Source: Streptomyces pristinaespiralis
Lineage (GTDB): Bacteria; Actinomycetota; Actinomycetes; Streptomycetales; Streptomycetaceae
NCBI RefSeq assembly: GCF_001278075.1
Contig: NZ_CP011340.1
Coordinates: forward strand, 6,383,501 to 6,447,500
Reading direction: 5' to 3'
DNA length: 64,000 nt
The translations under genes and the position numbers were made by a program. The notes beneath the pieces were generated by a model, which was not told the DNA's origin, ran no database searches, and saw only the letters and a list, made by a program, of their open reading frames with translations. Numbering within the stretch: the stretch's first letter is position 1; every line of letters starts with the position of its first letter. This document shows, piece after piece, positions 12,362 to 20,859 of the stretch.

Positions 12362-13519
12362 ATGGCCGAGGCATACATCGTCGAAGCGGTACGCACCCCG
12401 GTCGGCCGGCGGAGGGGCGGGCTCGCCCACGTCCACCCCGCTGACCTCGGCGCCCATGTGCTGAAGGAACTGATGGCCCGCTCCGGCGTCGACCCGGCCG
12501 CCGTCGAGGACGTCGTCCTCGGCTGCCTCGACACCGTGGGCCCGCAGGCCGGGGACATCGCCCGGACCTCCTGGCTGGCGGCCGGGCTCCCCGAGGAGGT
12601 CCCGGGCGTCACCGTCGACCGGCAGTGCGGGTCCTCGCAGCAGGCCGTCCACTTCGCGGCGCAGGGCGTGCTGTCCGGCACCCAGGACCTCGTGGTCGCC
12701 GGCGGCGTCCAGAACATGAGCATGATCCCCATCGCCTTCGCCTCACGGCAGGCCGCCGAACCTCTCGGCCTCACCGAAGGGCCCTTCGCCGGCAGCGAGG
12801 GCTGGCGCGCCCGGTACGGGGACCGGCCGGTCAACCAGTTCCACGGCGCCCAGCTGATAGCGGAGAAGTGGGGTATCTCACGACGCGACATGGAGGACTA
12901 CGCGCTCGAGTCGCACCGGCGGGCGGTCCGCGCGATCGACGAGGGCCGGTTCGCGAAGGAGACCGTGCCGTACGGCTCCGTCGCCGTCGACGAAGGGCCG
13001 CGCCGCGACACGACCTTGGAGAAGATGGCCGCGCTCCCGCCGGTGCTTCAGGGCGGCACCGTCACCGCCGCCTGCTCCTCCCAGGTCTCCGACGGCGCTG
13101 CCGCACTGCTGCTCGCGAGCGAACGCGCCGTCGCGGAGCACGGGCTCACCCCGAGGGCCCGCGTCCACCACCTGTCCGTCCGCGGCGAGGACCCGGTCCG
13201 GATGCTGTCGGCGCCCATCCCCGCGACGGCCCACGCGCTGAAGAAGACGGGCATGTCGATCGGCGACATCGACCTGGTGGAGATCAACGAGGCCTTCGCG
13301 CCCGTCGTCATCGCCTGGCTCAAGGAGACCGGGGCCGACCCGGCGAGGGTGAACGTCAACGGAGGGGCCATCGCGCTGGGTCACCCGCTCGGCGCAACCG
13401 GGGCGAAGTTGATGATCACGCTGCTCCACGAACTGGAACGCACCGGCGGCCGCTACGGCCTGCAGACCATGTGCGAGGGCGGTGGGCAGGCGAACGTGAC
13501 GATCATCGAGCGTGTCTGA
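12362..13519 (+). CDS. fadA6: Steroid-ring acetyl-CoA acetyltransferase FadA6
   Basis: A 385-aa thiolase. The nucleophile is Cys89 ('VDRQCGSSQQA'), with the active-site His in 'GGAIALGHPLGATGAK' and the proton-transfer Cys in 'QTMCEGGGQAN'. The segment 'GVTVDRQCGSSQQAxxF' and the C-terminus resemble mycobacterial FadA6 (Rv3556c), which performs a late thiolytic step in HIP degradation. The ATG at 12362 has AAGGAG upstream. The same frame stays open far upstream through ipdF and kstR2, but that part has no thiolase similarity. It is the last gene of the ipdF-kstR2-fadA6 operon. Confidence 0.9.
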   Translation: MAEAYIVEAVRTPVGRRRGGLAHVHPADLGAHVLKELMARSGVDPAAVEDVVLGCLDTVGPQAGDIARTSWLAAGLPEEVPGVTVDRQCGSSQQAVHFAAQGVLSGTQDLVVAGGVQNMSMIPIAFASRQAAEPLGLTEGPFAGSEGWRARYGDRPVNQFHGAQLIAEKWGISRRDMEDYALESHRRAVRAIDEGRFAKETVPYGSVAVDEGPRRDTTLEKMAALPPVLQGGTVTAACSSQVSDGAAALLLASERAVAEHGLTPRARVHHLSVRGEDPVRMLSAPIPATAHALKKTGMSIGDIDLVEINEAFAPVVIAWLKETGADPARVNVNGGAIALGHPLGATGAKLMITLLHELERTGGRYGLQTMCEGGGQANVTIIERV

Positions 13520-13585
13520 TCCACGACTTCCCCGCCTCGGCGTGCTACGGTGGCGGAGTTGCAGTTTTGGTACCCATGAACTTTG

Positions 13586-13620
13586 TGTGCGCCTGACGGG
13601 AATGCTTCCTCAGGCGCACA
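13586..13620 (+). promoter_or_regulatory. Hairpin in the cold-shock gene leader
   Basis: Perfect 11-bp stem (TGTGCGCCTGA paired with TCAGGCGCACA) with a 13-nt loop, followed by T-rich TTATTGTTTCC. It lies 66 bases after fadA6 and 95 bases before the csp ATG. It could terminate fadA6 or be part of a structured 5'UTR of the cold-shock gene. The leader downstream is clearly more A/T-rich than the genome. Confidence 0.5.
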
Positions 13621-13715
13621 TTATTGTTTCCGGCTTTTCCGGATGGGGGTCAATGCAGCGACGGGAAATTCACGAGGTGTGGATTTTCGGCTTGCCCCTG
13701 TTTTAGGAGAATGAC

Positions 13716-13919
13716 ATGGCTACTGGAACCGTGAAGTGGTTCAACTCGGAAAAGGGCTTCGGCTTTATTGAGCAGGACGGCGGCGGCGCCGACGTCTTCG
13801 CCCACTACTCCAACATCGCCACCTCGGGCTTCCGCGAGCTCCAGGAAGGCCAGAAGGTGACGTTCGACGTCACGCAGGGCCAGAAGGGCCCGCAGGCGGA
13901 GAACATCCTCCCGGCCTGA
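13716..13919 (+). CDS. Cold-shock protein (CspA family)
   Basis: A 67-aa single cold-shock domain. It starts '[23 protein letters not shown]' with RNP1 (KGFGFI) and RNP2 (DVFAHYS) both intact. It is an RNA chaperone that binds single-stranded nucleic acid. A strong AGGAG lies 7 bases before the ATG, behind a long structured leader. The neighbouring DEAD-box helicase downstream is a common functional partner in RNA remodelling at low temperature. Confidence 0.96.
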   Translation: MATGTVKWFNSEKGFGFIEQDGGGADVFAHYSNIATSGFRELQEGQKVTFDVTQGQKGPQAENILPA

Positions 13920-13949
13920 TTGCCGGGCGCGTATCTCGCAGCTCCTGCA

Positions 13950-13985
13950 GCCGGGGCCCGCACCTTCGTCGGTGCGGGCCCCGGC
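13950..13985 (+). terminator. Terminator or attenuator between csp and the helicase
   Basis: Perfect 15-bp stem with a 6-nt loop, 30 bases after the csp stop and 36 bases before the helicase ATG. It ends in CTCTTGCTGT. No separate helicase promoter is visible after it, so partial read-through is likely. Confidence 0.75.
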
Positions 13986-14021
13986 TCTTGCTGTCCACAG
14001 GCCCCAGGAAGGCACACCCGC

Positions 14022-15650
14022 ATGAACCGCTCCGAACGACCGGACCGCTCCGCCGCCAGGTCCGCCCGGCCGGCCCGCAGGCGCCCGGCCGAATCCGGCG
14101 CCGGAAACCGCCCCGGCTCCGGGACCCGTCCCGGCAGGGGAGCCGGCGCCGGTAAGGCGAGCGCCCGCAGCGCGGCGCCCCCGCAGGAATTCACCCTGCC
14201 GGAAACCGTCACCCCCGCGCTGCCCGCCGTCACGGCGTTCGACGAGCTGGACATGCCCGCCGCCCTGCTGAAGACCCTCGCGGCCCAGGGCGTCACCGAG
14301 CCCTTCCCCATCCAGGGCGCCACCCTCCCGAACTCCCTCGCGGGCCGGGACATCCTCGGCCGCGGCCGCACCGGCTCCGGCAAGACCCTCGCCTTCGGGC
14401 TCGCGCTCCTCGCCCGCACGGCCGGCCGCCGGGCCGAGGCACGGGCGCCCCTCGCGCTCGTCCTCGTACCGACCCGCGAACTCGCCCAGCAGGTCACCGA
14501 CGCGCTCGCCCCGTACGCGACCTCGACCCAGCTGCGGATCGCCACCGTCGTCGGCGGCATGTCCATCACCAAGCAGGCCGGGGCGCTGCGCCGCGGCGCA
14601 GAGGTGCTCGTGGCCACGCCCGGACGGCTCAAGGACCTCATAGAACGCGGCGACTGCGCCCTCGGCGACGTCGCGATCACCGTCCTCGACGAGGCCGACC
14701 AGATGGCCGACATGGGCTTCATGCCGCAGGTCACCGCGCTGCTGAAGCAGGTCGAGCCGGACGGGCAGCGGATGCTCTTCTCCGCGACCCTCGACAAGAA
14801 CATCGACCGGCTCGTGCGGATGTTCCTCACCGACCCGGTGGTGCACTCCGTCGACCCGTCCGCCGGTGCCGTCACCACGATGGAGCACCACGTCCTGCAC
14901 GTCCTGGACGAGACGGACAAGAAGGCCGTCGCCACGCGCATCGCCGCCCGCGACGGCCGGGTGATCCTCTTCGTGGACACCAAGCGGACCGCCGACCGGT
15001 TCGCGAAGCGGCTGCTGGCCAGCGGTGTGCGGGCAGCAGCCCTGCACGGCGGGCGCTCGCAGCCGCAGCGCAACCGCACCCTGGACCAGTTCAAGAACGG
15101 CCAGGTCACCGCGCTCGTCGCGACGAACGTCGCGGCCCGCGGCATCCACGTCGACGATCTGGACCTGGTCGTCAACGTCGACCCGCCCGTCGACCACAAG
15201 GACTATCTGCACCGCGGCGGCCGCACGGCGCGGGCCGGCGAGTCCGGCAGCGTCGTGACGCTCGTCCTGCCGGAGCAGCGCCGCGAGATGACCCGCCTGA
15301 TGGCGAACGCGGGCATCAGCCCGAACACGGCACGCGTCAAGTCGAGCGACGAGGAACTCAGCCGGATCACGGGAGCCCGTGAGCCGTCGGGCGTGGCCGT
15401 GACCATCGAGGTCCCGCAGCCCGTCGTGACCGCGCCCGCCTCCTCCGGACGGCGGCGCCCCGCGCGCCGGCGTGGTGAGGGAACGGGAGCGACGGACGCG
15501 CCGCGGGCGGCACGTGCCGGGTCCCGCGGCTCCCGCGGGGGCGCTCAGGCGTCCCGTGCGTCGGGGCCGTCCGGCGCGGTCGAGGCATCGCGGAACTCGG
15601 CGGCGGGCCGCGGGCGTGCGCGGCGCGGCGGCAGGGGCGCGACGGGCTGA
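14022..15650 (+). CDS. DEAD/DEAH-box RNA helicase
   Basis: A 542-aa superfamily 2 RNA helicase. In order: a Q motif ('PFPIQGATLP'), motif I ('GRTGSGKT'), Ia ('PTRELAQQ'), Ib ('TPGR'), II ('DEAD' at about residue 225), III ('SAT'), V ('ATNVAARGIHVDDL') and VI ('HRGGRTARAG'). About 60 N-terminal and 90 C-terminal residues are Arg/Gly/Ala-rich and probably bind RNA non-specifically. The start at 14022 has an AGGAAGG ribosome site. An in-frame upstream extension would run through the terminator and is rejected. Placement behind csp suggests joint cold or RNA-structure stress expression. Confidence 0.94.
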   Translation: MNRSERPDRSAARSARPARRRPAESGAGNRPGSGTRPGRGAGAGKASARSAAPPQEFTLPETVTPALPAVTAFDELDMPAALLKTLAAQGVTEPFPIQGATLPNSLAGRDILGRGRTGSGKTLAFGLALLARTAGRRAEARAPLALVLVPTRELAQQVTDALAPYATSTQLRIATVVGGMSITKQAGALRRGAEVLVATPGRLKDLIERGDCALGDVAITVLDEADQMADMGFMPQVTALLKQVEPDGQRMLFSATLDKNIDRLVRMFLTDPVVHSVDPSAGAVTTMEHHVLHVLDETDKKAVATRIAARDGRVILFVDTKRTADRFAKRLLASGVRAAALHGGRSQPQRNRTLDQFKNGQVTALVATNVAARGIHVDDLDLVVNVDPPVDHKDYLHRGGRTARAGESGSVVTLVLPEQRREMTRLMANAGISPNTARVKSSDEELSRITGAREPSGVAVTIEVPQPVVTAPASSGRRRPARRRGEGTGATDAPRAARAGSRGSRGGAQASRASGPSGAVEASRNSAAGRGRARRGGRGATG

Positions 15651-16538
15651 CCGCCCGGCCGGGTGCCGCGCGAGCCACTCGCCACCGGCGGGCTGACCGC
15701 CCCCGGCCGGGTGCCGCGCGCCACCGGCTCGCCGGCGTGCGCACCGGCCGGGCGTGCGACGCGCCCCGGCCGCACGCATGACGCTGACGTGCCGCCGTCC
15801 GCGCGCTGGCGCACCCCCGCCGCTGCGAGACGTCGCACTGGCCCCACGCGTGCGCCGACGCGGCACCTGCCGCGCGGAAGCGCTGCCACGCGCGGCCGTG
15901 CGCATGACGGTGCCGTGCCACACCCGCCCGCGCGCCACTCACCACCGGCGCGCCGGCGTGCGCACCGGCCGGGCGCGTGGCGCGCACCGGCCGCACCTAT
16001 GACGCTGACGTGCCGCTGGCTGCGCGTCGGCACACCCCCGCCGCTGCGAGACGTCGCACTGGCCCCACGCGTGCCGCTGACGTGGCACCTGCCGCGCGGA
16101 AGCGCTGCCACGCGCGGCCGTGCGCATGACGGTGCCGTGCCACACCCGCCCGCGCCACCACGCGCCACTCACCACCGGCGCGCTGACGTGCCCCGGCCAC
16201 GCGCATGACGTCGCCACGCACCGGCCGGGTGTTTGACGCTGACGTGCCCCGGCCCTCGGGACGCGCGCACGTCCCGCCACCCGCGCGGCCGACACCGCCT
16301 CCGGCTGATGCTGGGCGGACCGCGGTGGTCGCGTGGGCACGCACATGCTGCGGCGGGCGCGAGGACTGCCGTGGTAGCGGGGGCGCGCAACGGTGCCGCG
16401 GCGGGCACCGGAGGCTGCTGTGGCCGCGCCGCGTGGCTGTGGGCCCAGAGGAACGCGCTGTGGTCGCCGCGCGACCGCCGAAGCTGGACGACTGCCGCGT
16501 CGCGCCACCTGCCCGCGGGCGCCTCGGAGTGCGACCCG
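15651..16538. repeat. Non-coding 0.9-kb region with a 221-bp tandem duplication
   Basis: There is no credible gene between the helicase and the sigma factor. A unit of about 221 bp occurs twice in tandem: copy 1 15731-15951, copy 2 15952-16183. Matching blocks are offset by 221-222 bp, for example ACGCTGACGTGCCG at 15781 and 16002, and the block around GAGACGTCGCACTGGCCCC. Copies differ by scattered substitutions and a short insertion near the end of copy 2. Fragments of the motif GACGCTGACGTGCC recur at 16179 and 16234, so the array once extended further. Hypothetical reading frames in this stretch have no protein-like features. Confidence 0.8.
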
Positions 16539-17684
16539 TCAGTGACTCCGGCGGGCGTTGAGCCGGGCGGCCTGGCGGGTCAGGTGGCCGCGTTCGGCGA
16601 GGTCGGGTGCCTTGTGGGCCGCCTCGGCGTACAGCCGCGCCGCCGTCGCCAGGTCGCCGTCGCGCTCGTGGAGGTACGCCGCCACCGCGGTGTGCCGGGG
16701 CAGGGAGTCGTCCAGCCCCGCGAGCGCCGCCAGGCCGGCGCGCGGTCCGTCGGCCTCGCCGACGGCCACCGCGCGATTGAGCCGGACGACCGGGTTGTCG
16801 GTCAGACGCGCGAGCTCGTCGTACCACTCGACGATCTGCACCCAGTCCGTCTCCTCGGCCGTGGGCGCGTCGGCGTGGAGTGCCGCGATGGCCGCCTGCG
16901 CCTGGAACTCGCCCAGCCGGTCGCGGGCGAGGGCCGCCTGAAGGATCCCCACGCCCTCGGCGATCGCCCCGGTGTCCCACCGGCCGCGGTCCTGCTCGGC
17001 CAGCGGCACCAGGCTGCCGTCGGGCGCGGTCCGGGCGGCGCGCCGGGCGTGGTGGAGCAGCATGAGGGCGAGCAGCCCCGCCACCTCCGGGTGGTCGATC
17101 GCGGCGGCGAGCTGCCGGGTGAGCCGGATGGCCTCGGCCGCGAGGTCGACGTCGCCGGAGTAGCCCTCGTTGAAGACCAGGTAGAGGACACGCAGCACGG
17201 TGGCGACGTCGCCGGGCCGGTCGAACCGCACCCCGGAGACGGTGCGCTTGGCCCGGCTGATGCGCTGCGCCATGGTCGCCTCCGGCACCAGGTAGGCCTG
17301 GGCGATCTGGCGCGTGGTCAGCCCGCCGACGGCACGCAGAGTGAGCGCCACCGCGGACGACGGCGTGAGCGACGGGTGGGCGCACAGGAAGTAGAGCTGG
17401 AGCGTGTCGTCCGACGCGGGAGCGGCGCCGGGCGCCGGCTCCTCGTCGACGAGGTCCTCCCGCCGGCGCCGCGAGGCGTCCGCACGGGTCTGGTCGAGGA
17501 ACTTGCGCCACGCAACCGTGACGAGCCAGCCCTTCGGGTCGCGCGGCGGGTCGGCCGGCCAGACGCGGACCGCCTCGACCAGCGCGTCCTGCACGGCGTC
17601 CTCGGCCGCCGCGAAGTCTGCTCCGCGGCGGACGAGGATCCCGAGCACGCTCGGTGTGAGGCTCCTCAGCAGTGCCTCGTTCAT
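16539..17684 (-). CDS. ECF42-type RNA polymerase sigma factor
   Basis: A 381-aa ECF sigma factor with a long C-terminal extension. Sigma2 is at about residues 1-70 ('AEDAVQDALVEAVRVWP') and sigma4 at about 95-155 ('LTLRAVGGLTTRQIAQAYLVPEATMAQRISRAKRT'). The remaining ~220 residues are helical TPR-like repeats ('FNEGYSGD', 'NRAVAVGEADGP', 'HTAVAAYLHERDGDLATAARLYAEAA'). This architecture next to a DGPF-domain gene defines group ECF42, which has no anti-sigma factor and depends on its C-terminal domain. It lies 7 bp downstream of the DGPF gene in one operon, behind a promoter matching the group's own motif. Confidence 0.92.
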   Translation of the reverse strand: MNEALLRSLTPSVLGILVRRGADFAAAEDAVQDALVEAVRVWPADPPRDPKGWLVTVAWRKFLDQTRADASRRRREDLVDEEPAPGAAPASDDTLQLYFLCAHPSLTPSSAVALTLRAVGGLTTRQIAQAYLVPEATMAQRISRAKRTVSGVRFDRPGDVATVLRVLYLVFNEGYSGDVDLAAEAIRLTRQLAAAIDHPEVAGLLALMLLHHARRAARTAPDGSLVPLAEQDRGRWDTGAIAEGVGILQAALARDRLGEFQAQAAIAALHADAPTAEETDWVQIVEWYDELARLTDNPVVRLNRAVAVGEADGPRAGLAALAGLDDSLPRHTAVAAYLHERDGDLATAARLYAEAAHKAPDLAERGHLTRQAARLNARRSH

Positions 17685-17691
17685 CTCGGCG

Positions 17692-18099
17692 TCACTCCGT
17701 GATGGTGGGCGGCGCCGTCAGGAACGGGCGCACCTCGAGCCACTCGTGGATCGGCTTCCCACCCGCCCCGGGGGCGGCCGACAGCTCCCCGGCCAGCTCG
17801 ACGGCGCGCTCGTAGGTGTCGACGTCGATCACCATCCAGCCGGCGATGAGGTCCTTGGTCTCGGCGAACGGGCCGTCGGTGACCGGGGGGCGTCCCTCTC
17901 CGTCGTACCGGACCCACGCCCCCTCGGGGGCGAGCGCCTGACCGTCGACGAACTCGCCGGTCCCCTCCAGCCGGGTCGCGAAGTCGCTCATGTACTGCAT
18001 GTGGGCCGAGATCTCCTCCGGCGTCCACTTGTCCATGGGCACGTCGTTGACCGGGGCCGGGGCGCCGCGGTAGTGCTTGAGCAGCAGGTACTTGGCCAT
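17692..18099 (-). CDS. YCII-related DGPF-domain protein
   Basis: A 135-aa protein of the YCII/DGPF family. The name-giving motif is at 'VTDGPFAETKDLIAGW' (about residue 74). The N-terminus is the usual 'MAKYLLLKHYRG'. The fold is a small ferredoxin-like barrel of unknown biochemical role. DGPF genes are the typical partners and targets of ECF42 sigma factors, and this one is the first gene of the operon with the sigma factor. GAGGAG precedes the ATG. Confidence 0.92.
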   Translation of the reverse strand: MAKYLLLKHYRGAPAPVNDVPMDKWTPEEISAHMQYMSDFATRLEGTGEFVDGQALAPEGAWVRYDGEGRPPVTDGPFAETKDLIAGWMVIDVDTYERAVELAGELSAAPGAGGKPIHEWLEVRPFLTAPPTITE

Positions 18100-18151
18100 T
18101 GTGCTTCTCCTCGGTGCTGGTGCGACCCATTGTGGTCGCGTTCACAGCAGG

Positions 18152-18178
18152 GACGGAGCCGGTCACGTGTTCTCGACA
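18152..18178 (-). promoter_or_regulatory. ECF42-type promoter of the DGPF-sigma operon
   Basis: On the minus strand TGTCGA (18178-18173) is followed after 17 bases by CGTC (18155-18152). The published ECF42 motif is TGTCGA at -35 and CG(A/T)C at -10. It sits 53 bp upstream of the DGPF ATG and overlaps the 3' end of ipdC, implying autoregulation independent of the KstR2 operon. Confidence 0.7.
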
Positions 18179-19263
18179 TCCCCGCCCGAATTTTTTTCGG
18201 CGGCCACGCCCAGGGGTCGTCCACGCGGCAGTGAACCCAGTACCTGCCACGCCTCCGTCATCACCCGTGTCACCAGTTCCTCGCAACTCGGCAGGTCATG
18301 GATCACCCCCGCCACCTGGCCGGAGGCCATCACTCCGACGTCCGTGCGGCCCTCGACCATCGCCGCGCGCAGCAGCATCGGGGTGTTCGCCGCGAGGAGG
18401 ACCTGGCTCCAGGTCAGGTCTCCGGCCTTCCGCAGGGCCAGGCCGTCACGGAGCAGCCGGGGCCAGGTCAGGCCCGACAGGCCGCGGTAGCGGGACGCGT
18501 GGCGGGCGGCGCGGGCGAGGCGGCGGACGGGGCCGGAGTGCTCCAGGGCGGTCACCAGATCCGTGCGGAGCATCCGGTGGGGGAGGCCGTCGACGGCGGT
18601 CGTGACCGTCACGTCCCTGACGGTCGCGGCCAGATAGCGCGCCTTGACCGTGTCCGGCACCGTCGATTCGGCCGTGAGCAGGAACCGCGTGCCCATCGCG
18701 ACGCCCGCCGCGCCGTAGGCGAGCGCCGCGACCAGCCCGCGGCCGTCGTGGAAACCGCCCGCCGCGACGACGGGAATGCCGACCGCGTCGACGACCTGGG
18801 GCACCAGCACGCTCGTCGCGACGTCCCCCGTGTGCCCGCCGCCCTCGCCGCCCTGCACGATGACCGCGTCCGCGCCCCACGCCGCGACCTTCTCCGCGTG
18901 TCGCACGGCCCCGACCGACGCGACGACGACCACGTTCGCGTCCTTGAGCTCGGCGATCAGGGCCTTCGACGGGGCCAGGGCGAAGGACGCGACCCGTACT
19001 CCCTCCTCGACGATGATCCGCACCCGTTCGTGTGCGTCACCCGCGTCGGCGCGCAGGTTCACCCCGAACGGCGCCCGCGTGCGGGACTTCACCTCCCGTA
19101 CCGCCGCCCGCAGTTCCCCGGGAGTCATCGTCGCGGAGCCCAGGATTCCGAGCGCCCCGGCGCGGGCCGTGGCCGTGACCAGGCGAGGGCCGGCCACCCA
19201 CCCCATCCCGGTCTGGACGATGGGGTGGCGGATGCCGGTCAGGCGGGTGAGCTCCGTGTCCAT
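18163..19263 (-). CDS. ipdC: FMN-dependent oxidoreductase IpdC (NMO/2NPD family)
   Basis: A 366-aa nitronate monooxygenase-family TIM barrel with FMN-binding segments ('PIVQTGMGWVAGPRLV', 'GGEGGGHTGDV', 'VVAAGGFHDGRGL', 'GAAGVAMGTRFL'). In mycobacteria IpdC (Rv3553) acts with the hydrolase IpdAB on HIP-ring intermediates. The gene order echA20-ipdA-ipdB-ipdC here is the same. The ATG at 19263 has GGAG 7 bases upstream and follows ipdB by 16 bp. Near the 3' end the coding strand has an A7 run (about 18186-18193), unusual in this genome. The ECF42 promoter of the next operon lies within the last codons. Confidence 0.87.
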   Translation of the reverse strand: MDTELTRLTGIRHPIVQTGMGWVAGPRLVTATARAGALGILGSATMTPGELRAAVREVKSRTRAPFGVNLRADAGDAHERVRIIVEEGVRVASFALAPSKALIAELKDANVVVVASVGAVRHAEKVAAWGADAVIVQGGEGGGHTGDVATSVLVPQVVDAVGIPVVAAGGFHDGRGLVAALAYGAAGVAMGTRFLLTAESTVPDTVKARYLAATVRDVTVTTAVDGLPHRMLRTDLVTALEHSGPVRRLARAARHASRYRGLSGLTWPRLLRDGLALRKAGDLTWSQVLLAANTPMLLRAAMVEGRTDVGVMASGQVAGVIHDLPSCEELVTRVMTEAWQVLGSLPRGRPLGVAAEKNSGGDVENT

Positions 19264-19279
19264 CACCGCTCCGTGTCCC

Positions 19280-20005
19280 TCATGCCGTCCGCACCTCACG
19301 CTCCCGCGCCCCTTCCGGGTCGAGGACCTCGCGGATCAGCCGTAGTTCCGCCTCTGTGGGGTCACGGGTGTACGGGACGCTCCCGCCGATCACCAGCCGG
19401 AAGCCGGTGGCCGACCGGACCTCATCGACCGTCACCCCCGGGTGCAGCGACGCCAGCCGCATCGTGCGGTCCGGTGTCGCGAAGTCGAAGACACCCAGGT
19501 CGCTGACGACACGGGGGATGCGGTGGAAGCGCGCCCCGACGGCCGCGGCCCGGTCGTGACCCACGCCGCACACCATGTCGACACGCTCGACGAAGACCCG
19601 TGGGGAGTGCCTGGGGACCCAGTAACTGACCGGGTTGTTGAGCGTGTTGACGGGAGCGCCGCGTACGCCGAGCAGCTGGCGGGCGGGTCGTTCCCAGTCG
19701 CCGATGCAGGAGATGTTCTGGTTGCCGTGCCGGTCGAGCTGGCTCGCGCCCATCATCACGTGCCGTCTGCCGCCGGTGACCATGGCGAGATGACGCCGGT
19801 AGGGGAGCCAGCCCTCCACCGTGCCGTCCGGGCCCACCAGCAGGGCTTCGCCGTCGGTGAGCAGCAGGTCGGGGGAGAAGGTGTGCCTGGCGAGCCGGGC
19901 GCCCAGGGAGGGGATCAGGCCCATGGGGCTCGCCAGGATCTCGCCGTCCCCGCGCCAGGCCTCGGCGCAGGCGACGACGCAGTACTCGGCACGGCTGACG
20001 GTCAT
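19280..20005 (-). CDS. ipdB: Ring-opening CoA hydrolase subunit IpdB
   Basis: A 241-aa CoA-transferase family I beta-type subunit. Features as I recall for mycobacterial IpdB (Rv3552): 'RAEYCVVACAEAWRGDGEI', 'SPDLLLTDGEA', 'RRHVMMGASQLDRHGNQNIS', 'SDLGVFDF' and 'LHPGVTVDEVRSATGF'. With IpdA it forms the hydrolase that opens the last steroid ring of COCHEA-CoA. Its ATG overlaps the ipdA stop by 4 nt (ATGA), giving tight coupling of the two subunits. Confidence 0.92.
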   Translation of the reverse strand: MTVSRAEYCVVACAEAWRGDGEILASPMGLIPSLGARLARHTFSPDLLLTDGEALLVGPDGTVEGWLPYRRHLAMVTGGRRHVMMGASQLDRHGNQNISCIGDWERPARQLLGVRGAPVNTLNNPVSYWVPRHSPRVFVERVDMVCGVGHDRAAAVGARFHRIPRVVSDLGVFDFATPDRTMRLASLHPGVTVDEVRSATGFRLVIGGSVPYTRDPTEAELRLIREVLDPEGAREREVRTA

Positions 20006-20859
20006 CGCTGCTGCTCCCGCTCCTTGTGCCAGGCCCGGACGGCGGCCTGGTAGGCGTGCTCGTCGCCGGACAGGAAGCGTTCGGCGAACTGCTCCCAGGG
20101 TGTGGTGGCGTACATCCTCAGGAACGCGTCGTCGCGTCCGTGGTCGGGGGCGCAGGAGGTGAAGTGGGCGCCGTTCGGCGTCTCGACGACGCCGGTGACC
20201 GTGTGCCGGCCGACGAGCAGACACTGGGGCGGGGCGTGCTCGGTGAGTTCCGCCGTCCCGACGAGTCGCTCGCACGAGACGTACGCGGTGTCGGCCGCCT
20301 CGCAGAACAGGTCGTCGAAGTACGGGTCGGGCCCCAGATAGCTGCCGTTGCCCAGGCGGTCGGCGCGGTTCAGGTGGACCAGCGCCGCGTCCATGCGCAG
20401 GGCGGGCGCGGCGGCGAAGGTCTCACCGTCCTCGTAGGGGGAGGTCACCGTCCTGAGACCGGGGTTGACGCGCATGACGTCGGAGCCGGGACCGGCCCGG
20501 ACGGGCAGGAAGGGCAGCCGGTTGGCGGCCGCGTGCAGACCCCACATGAACATGGCCTCGTCGAGTTCCGTCAGTTCGAAGGCGGCGCGCTCACGGGCGG
20601 CGCGGTAGTGCGGTTCGAGGGGGACGGAGTCGAGGGTGACGAAGGCGGCGACGAGTCTGCGGATGCGTCCGGCGGCGGCGAGGAGGCCCACGTCGGGGCC
20701 GCCGTAGGAAATCACGGTGAGATCAGTGATCTCGGACCGGAGCAGTGCGCGTACGAGGGCCATGGGTTTGCGGCGCGCTCCCCATCCGCCGATGCCGATG
20801 GTCATGCCGCTGCGCAACCGGGCGACGACCCCTTCGGGGGTCATGGTCTTGTCGCTCAC
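20002..20859 (-). CDS. ipdA: Ring-opening CoA hydrolase subunit IpdA
   Basis: A 285-aa CoA-transferase family I alpha-type subunit. It resembles mycobacterial IpdA (Rv3551) in blocks such as 'LRSGMTIGIGGWGARRKPMA', 'SYGGPDVGLL', 'ANRLPFLPVRAG' and 'YLGPDPYFDDLF'. IpdAB does not transfer CoA but hydrolyses the C-ring of COCHEA-CoA. The GTG start overlaps the echA20 stop by 4 nt (GTGA) and the 3' end overlaps ipdB, so echA20-ipdA-ipdB is a fully coupled operon. Confidence 0.93.
   Translation of the reverse strand: MSDKTMTPEGVVARLRSGMTIGIGGWGARRKPMALVRALLRSEITDLTVISYGGPDVGLLAAAGRIRRLVAAFVTLDSVPLEPHYRAARERAAFELTELDEAMFMWGLHAAANRLPFLPVRAGPGSDVMRVNPGLRTVTSPYEDGETFAAAPALRMDAALVHLNRADRLGNGSYLGPDPYFDDLFCEAADTAYVSCERLVGTAELTEHAPPQCLLVGRHTVTGVVETPNGAHFTSCAPDHGRDDAFLRMYATTPWEQFAERFLSGDEHAYQAAVRAWHKEREQQR

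Noticed and set aside
13512..13706. 64-codon frame before the cold-shock gene
   Set aside because: It overlaps the fadA6 end, spans the leader hairpin and has no ribosome site.
15731..16183. CRISPR array
   Set aside because: Only two long adjacent copies without short repeats and unique spacers, and no cas genes.
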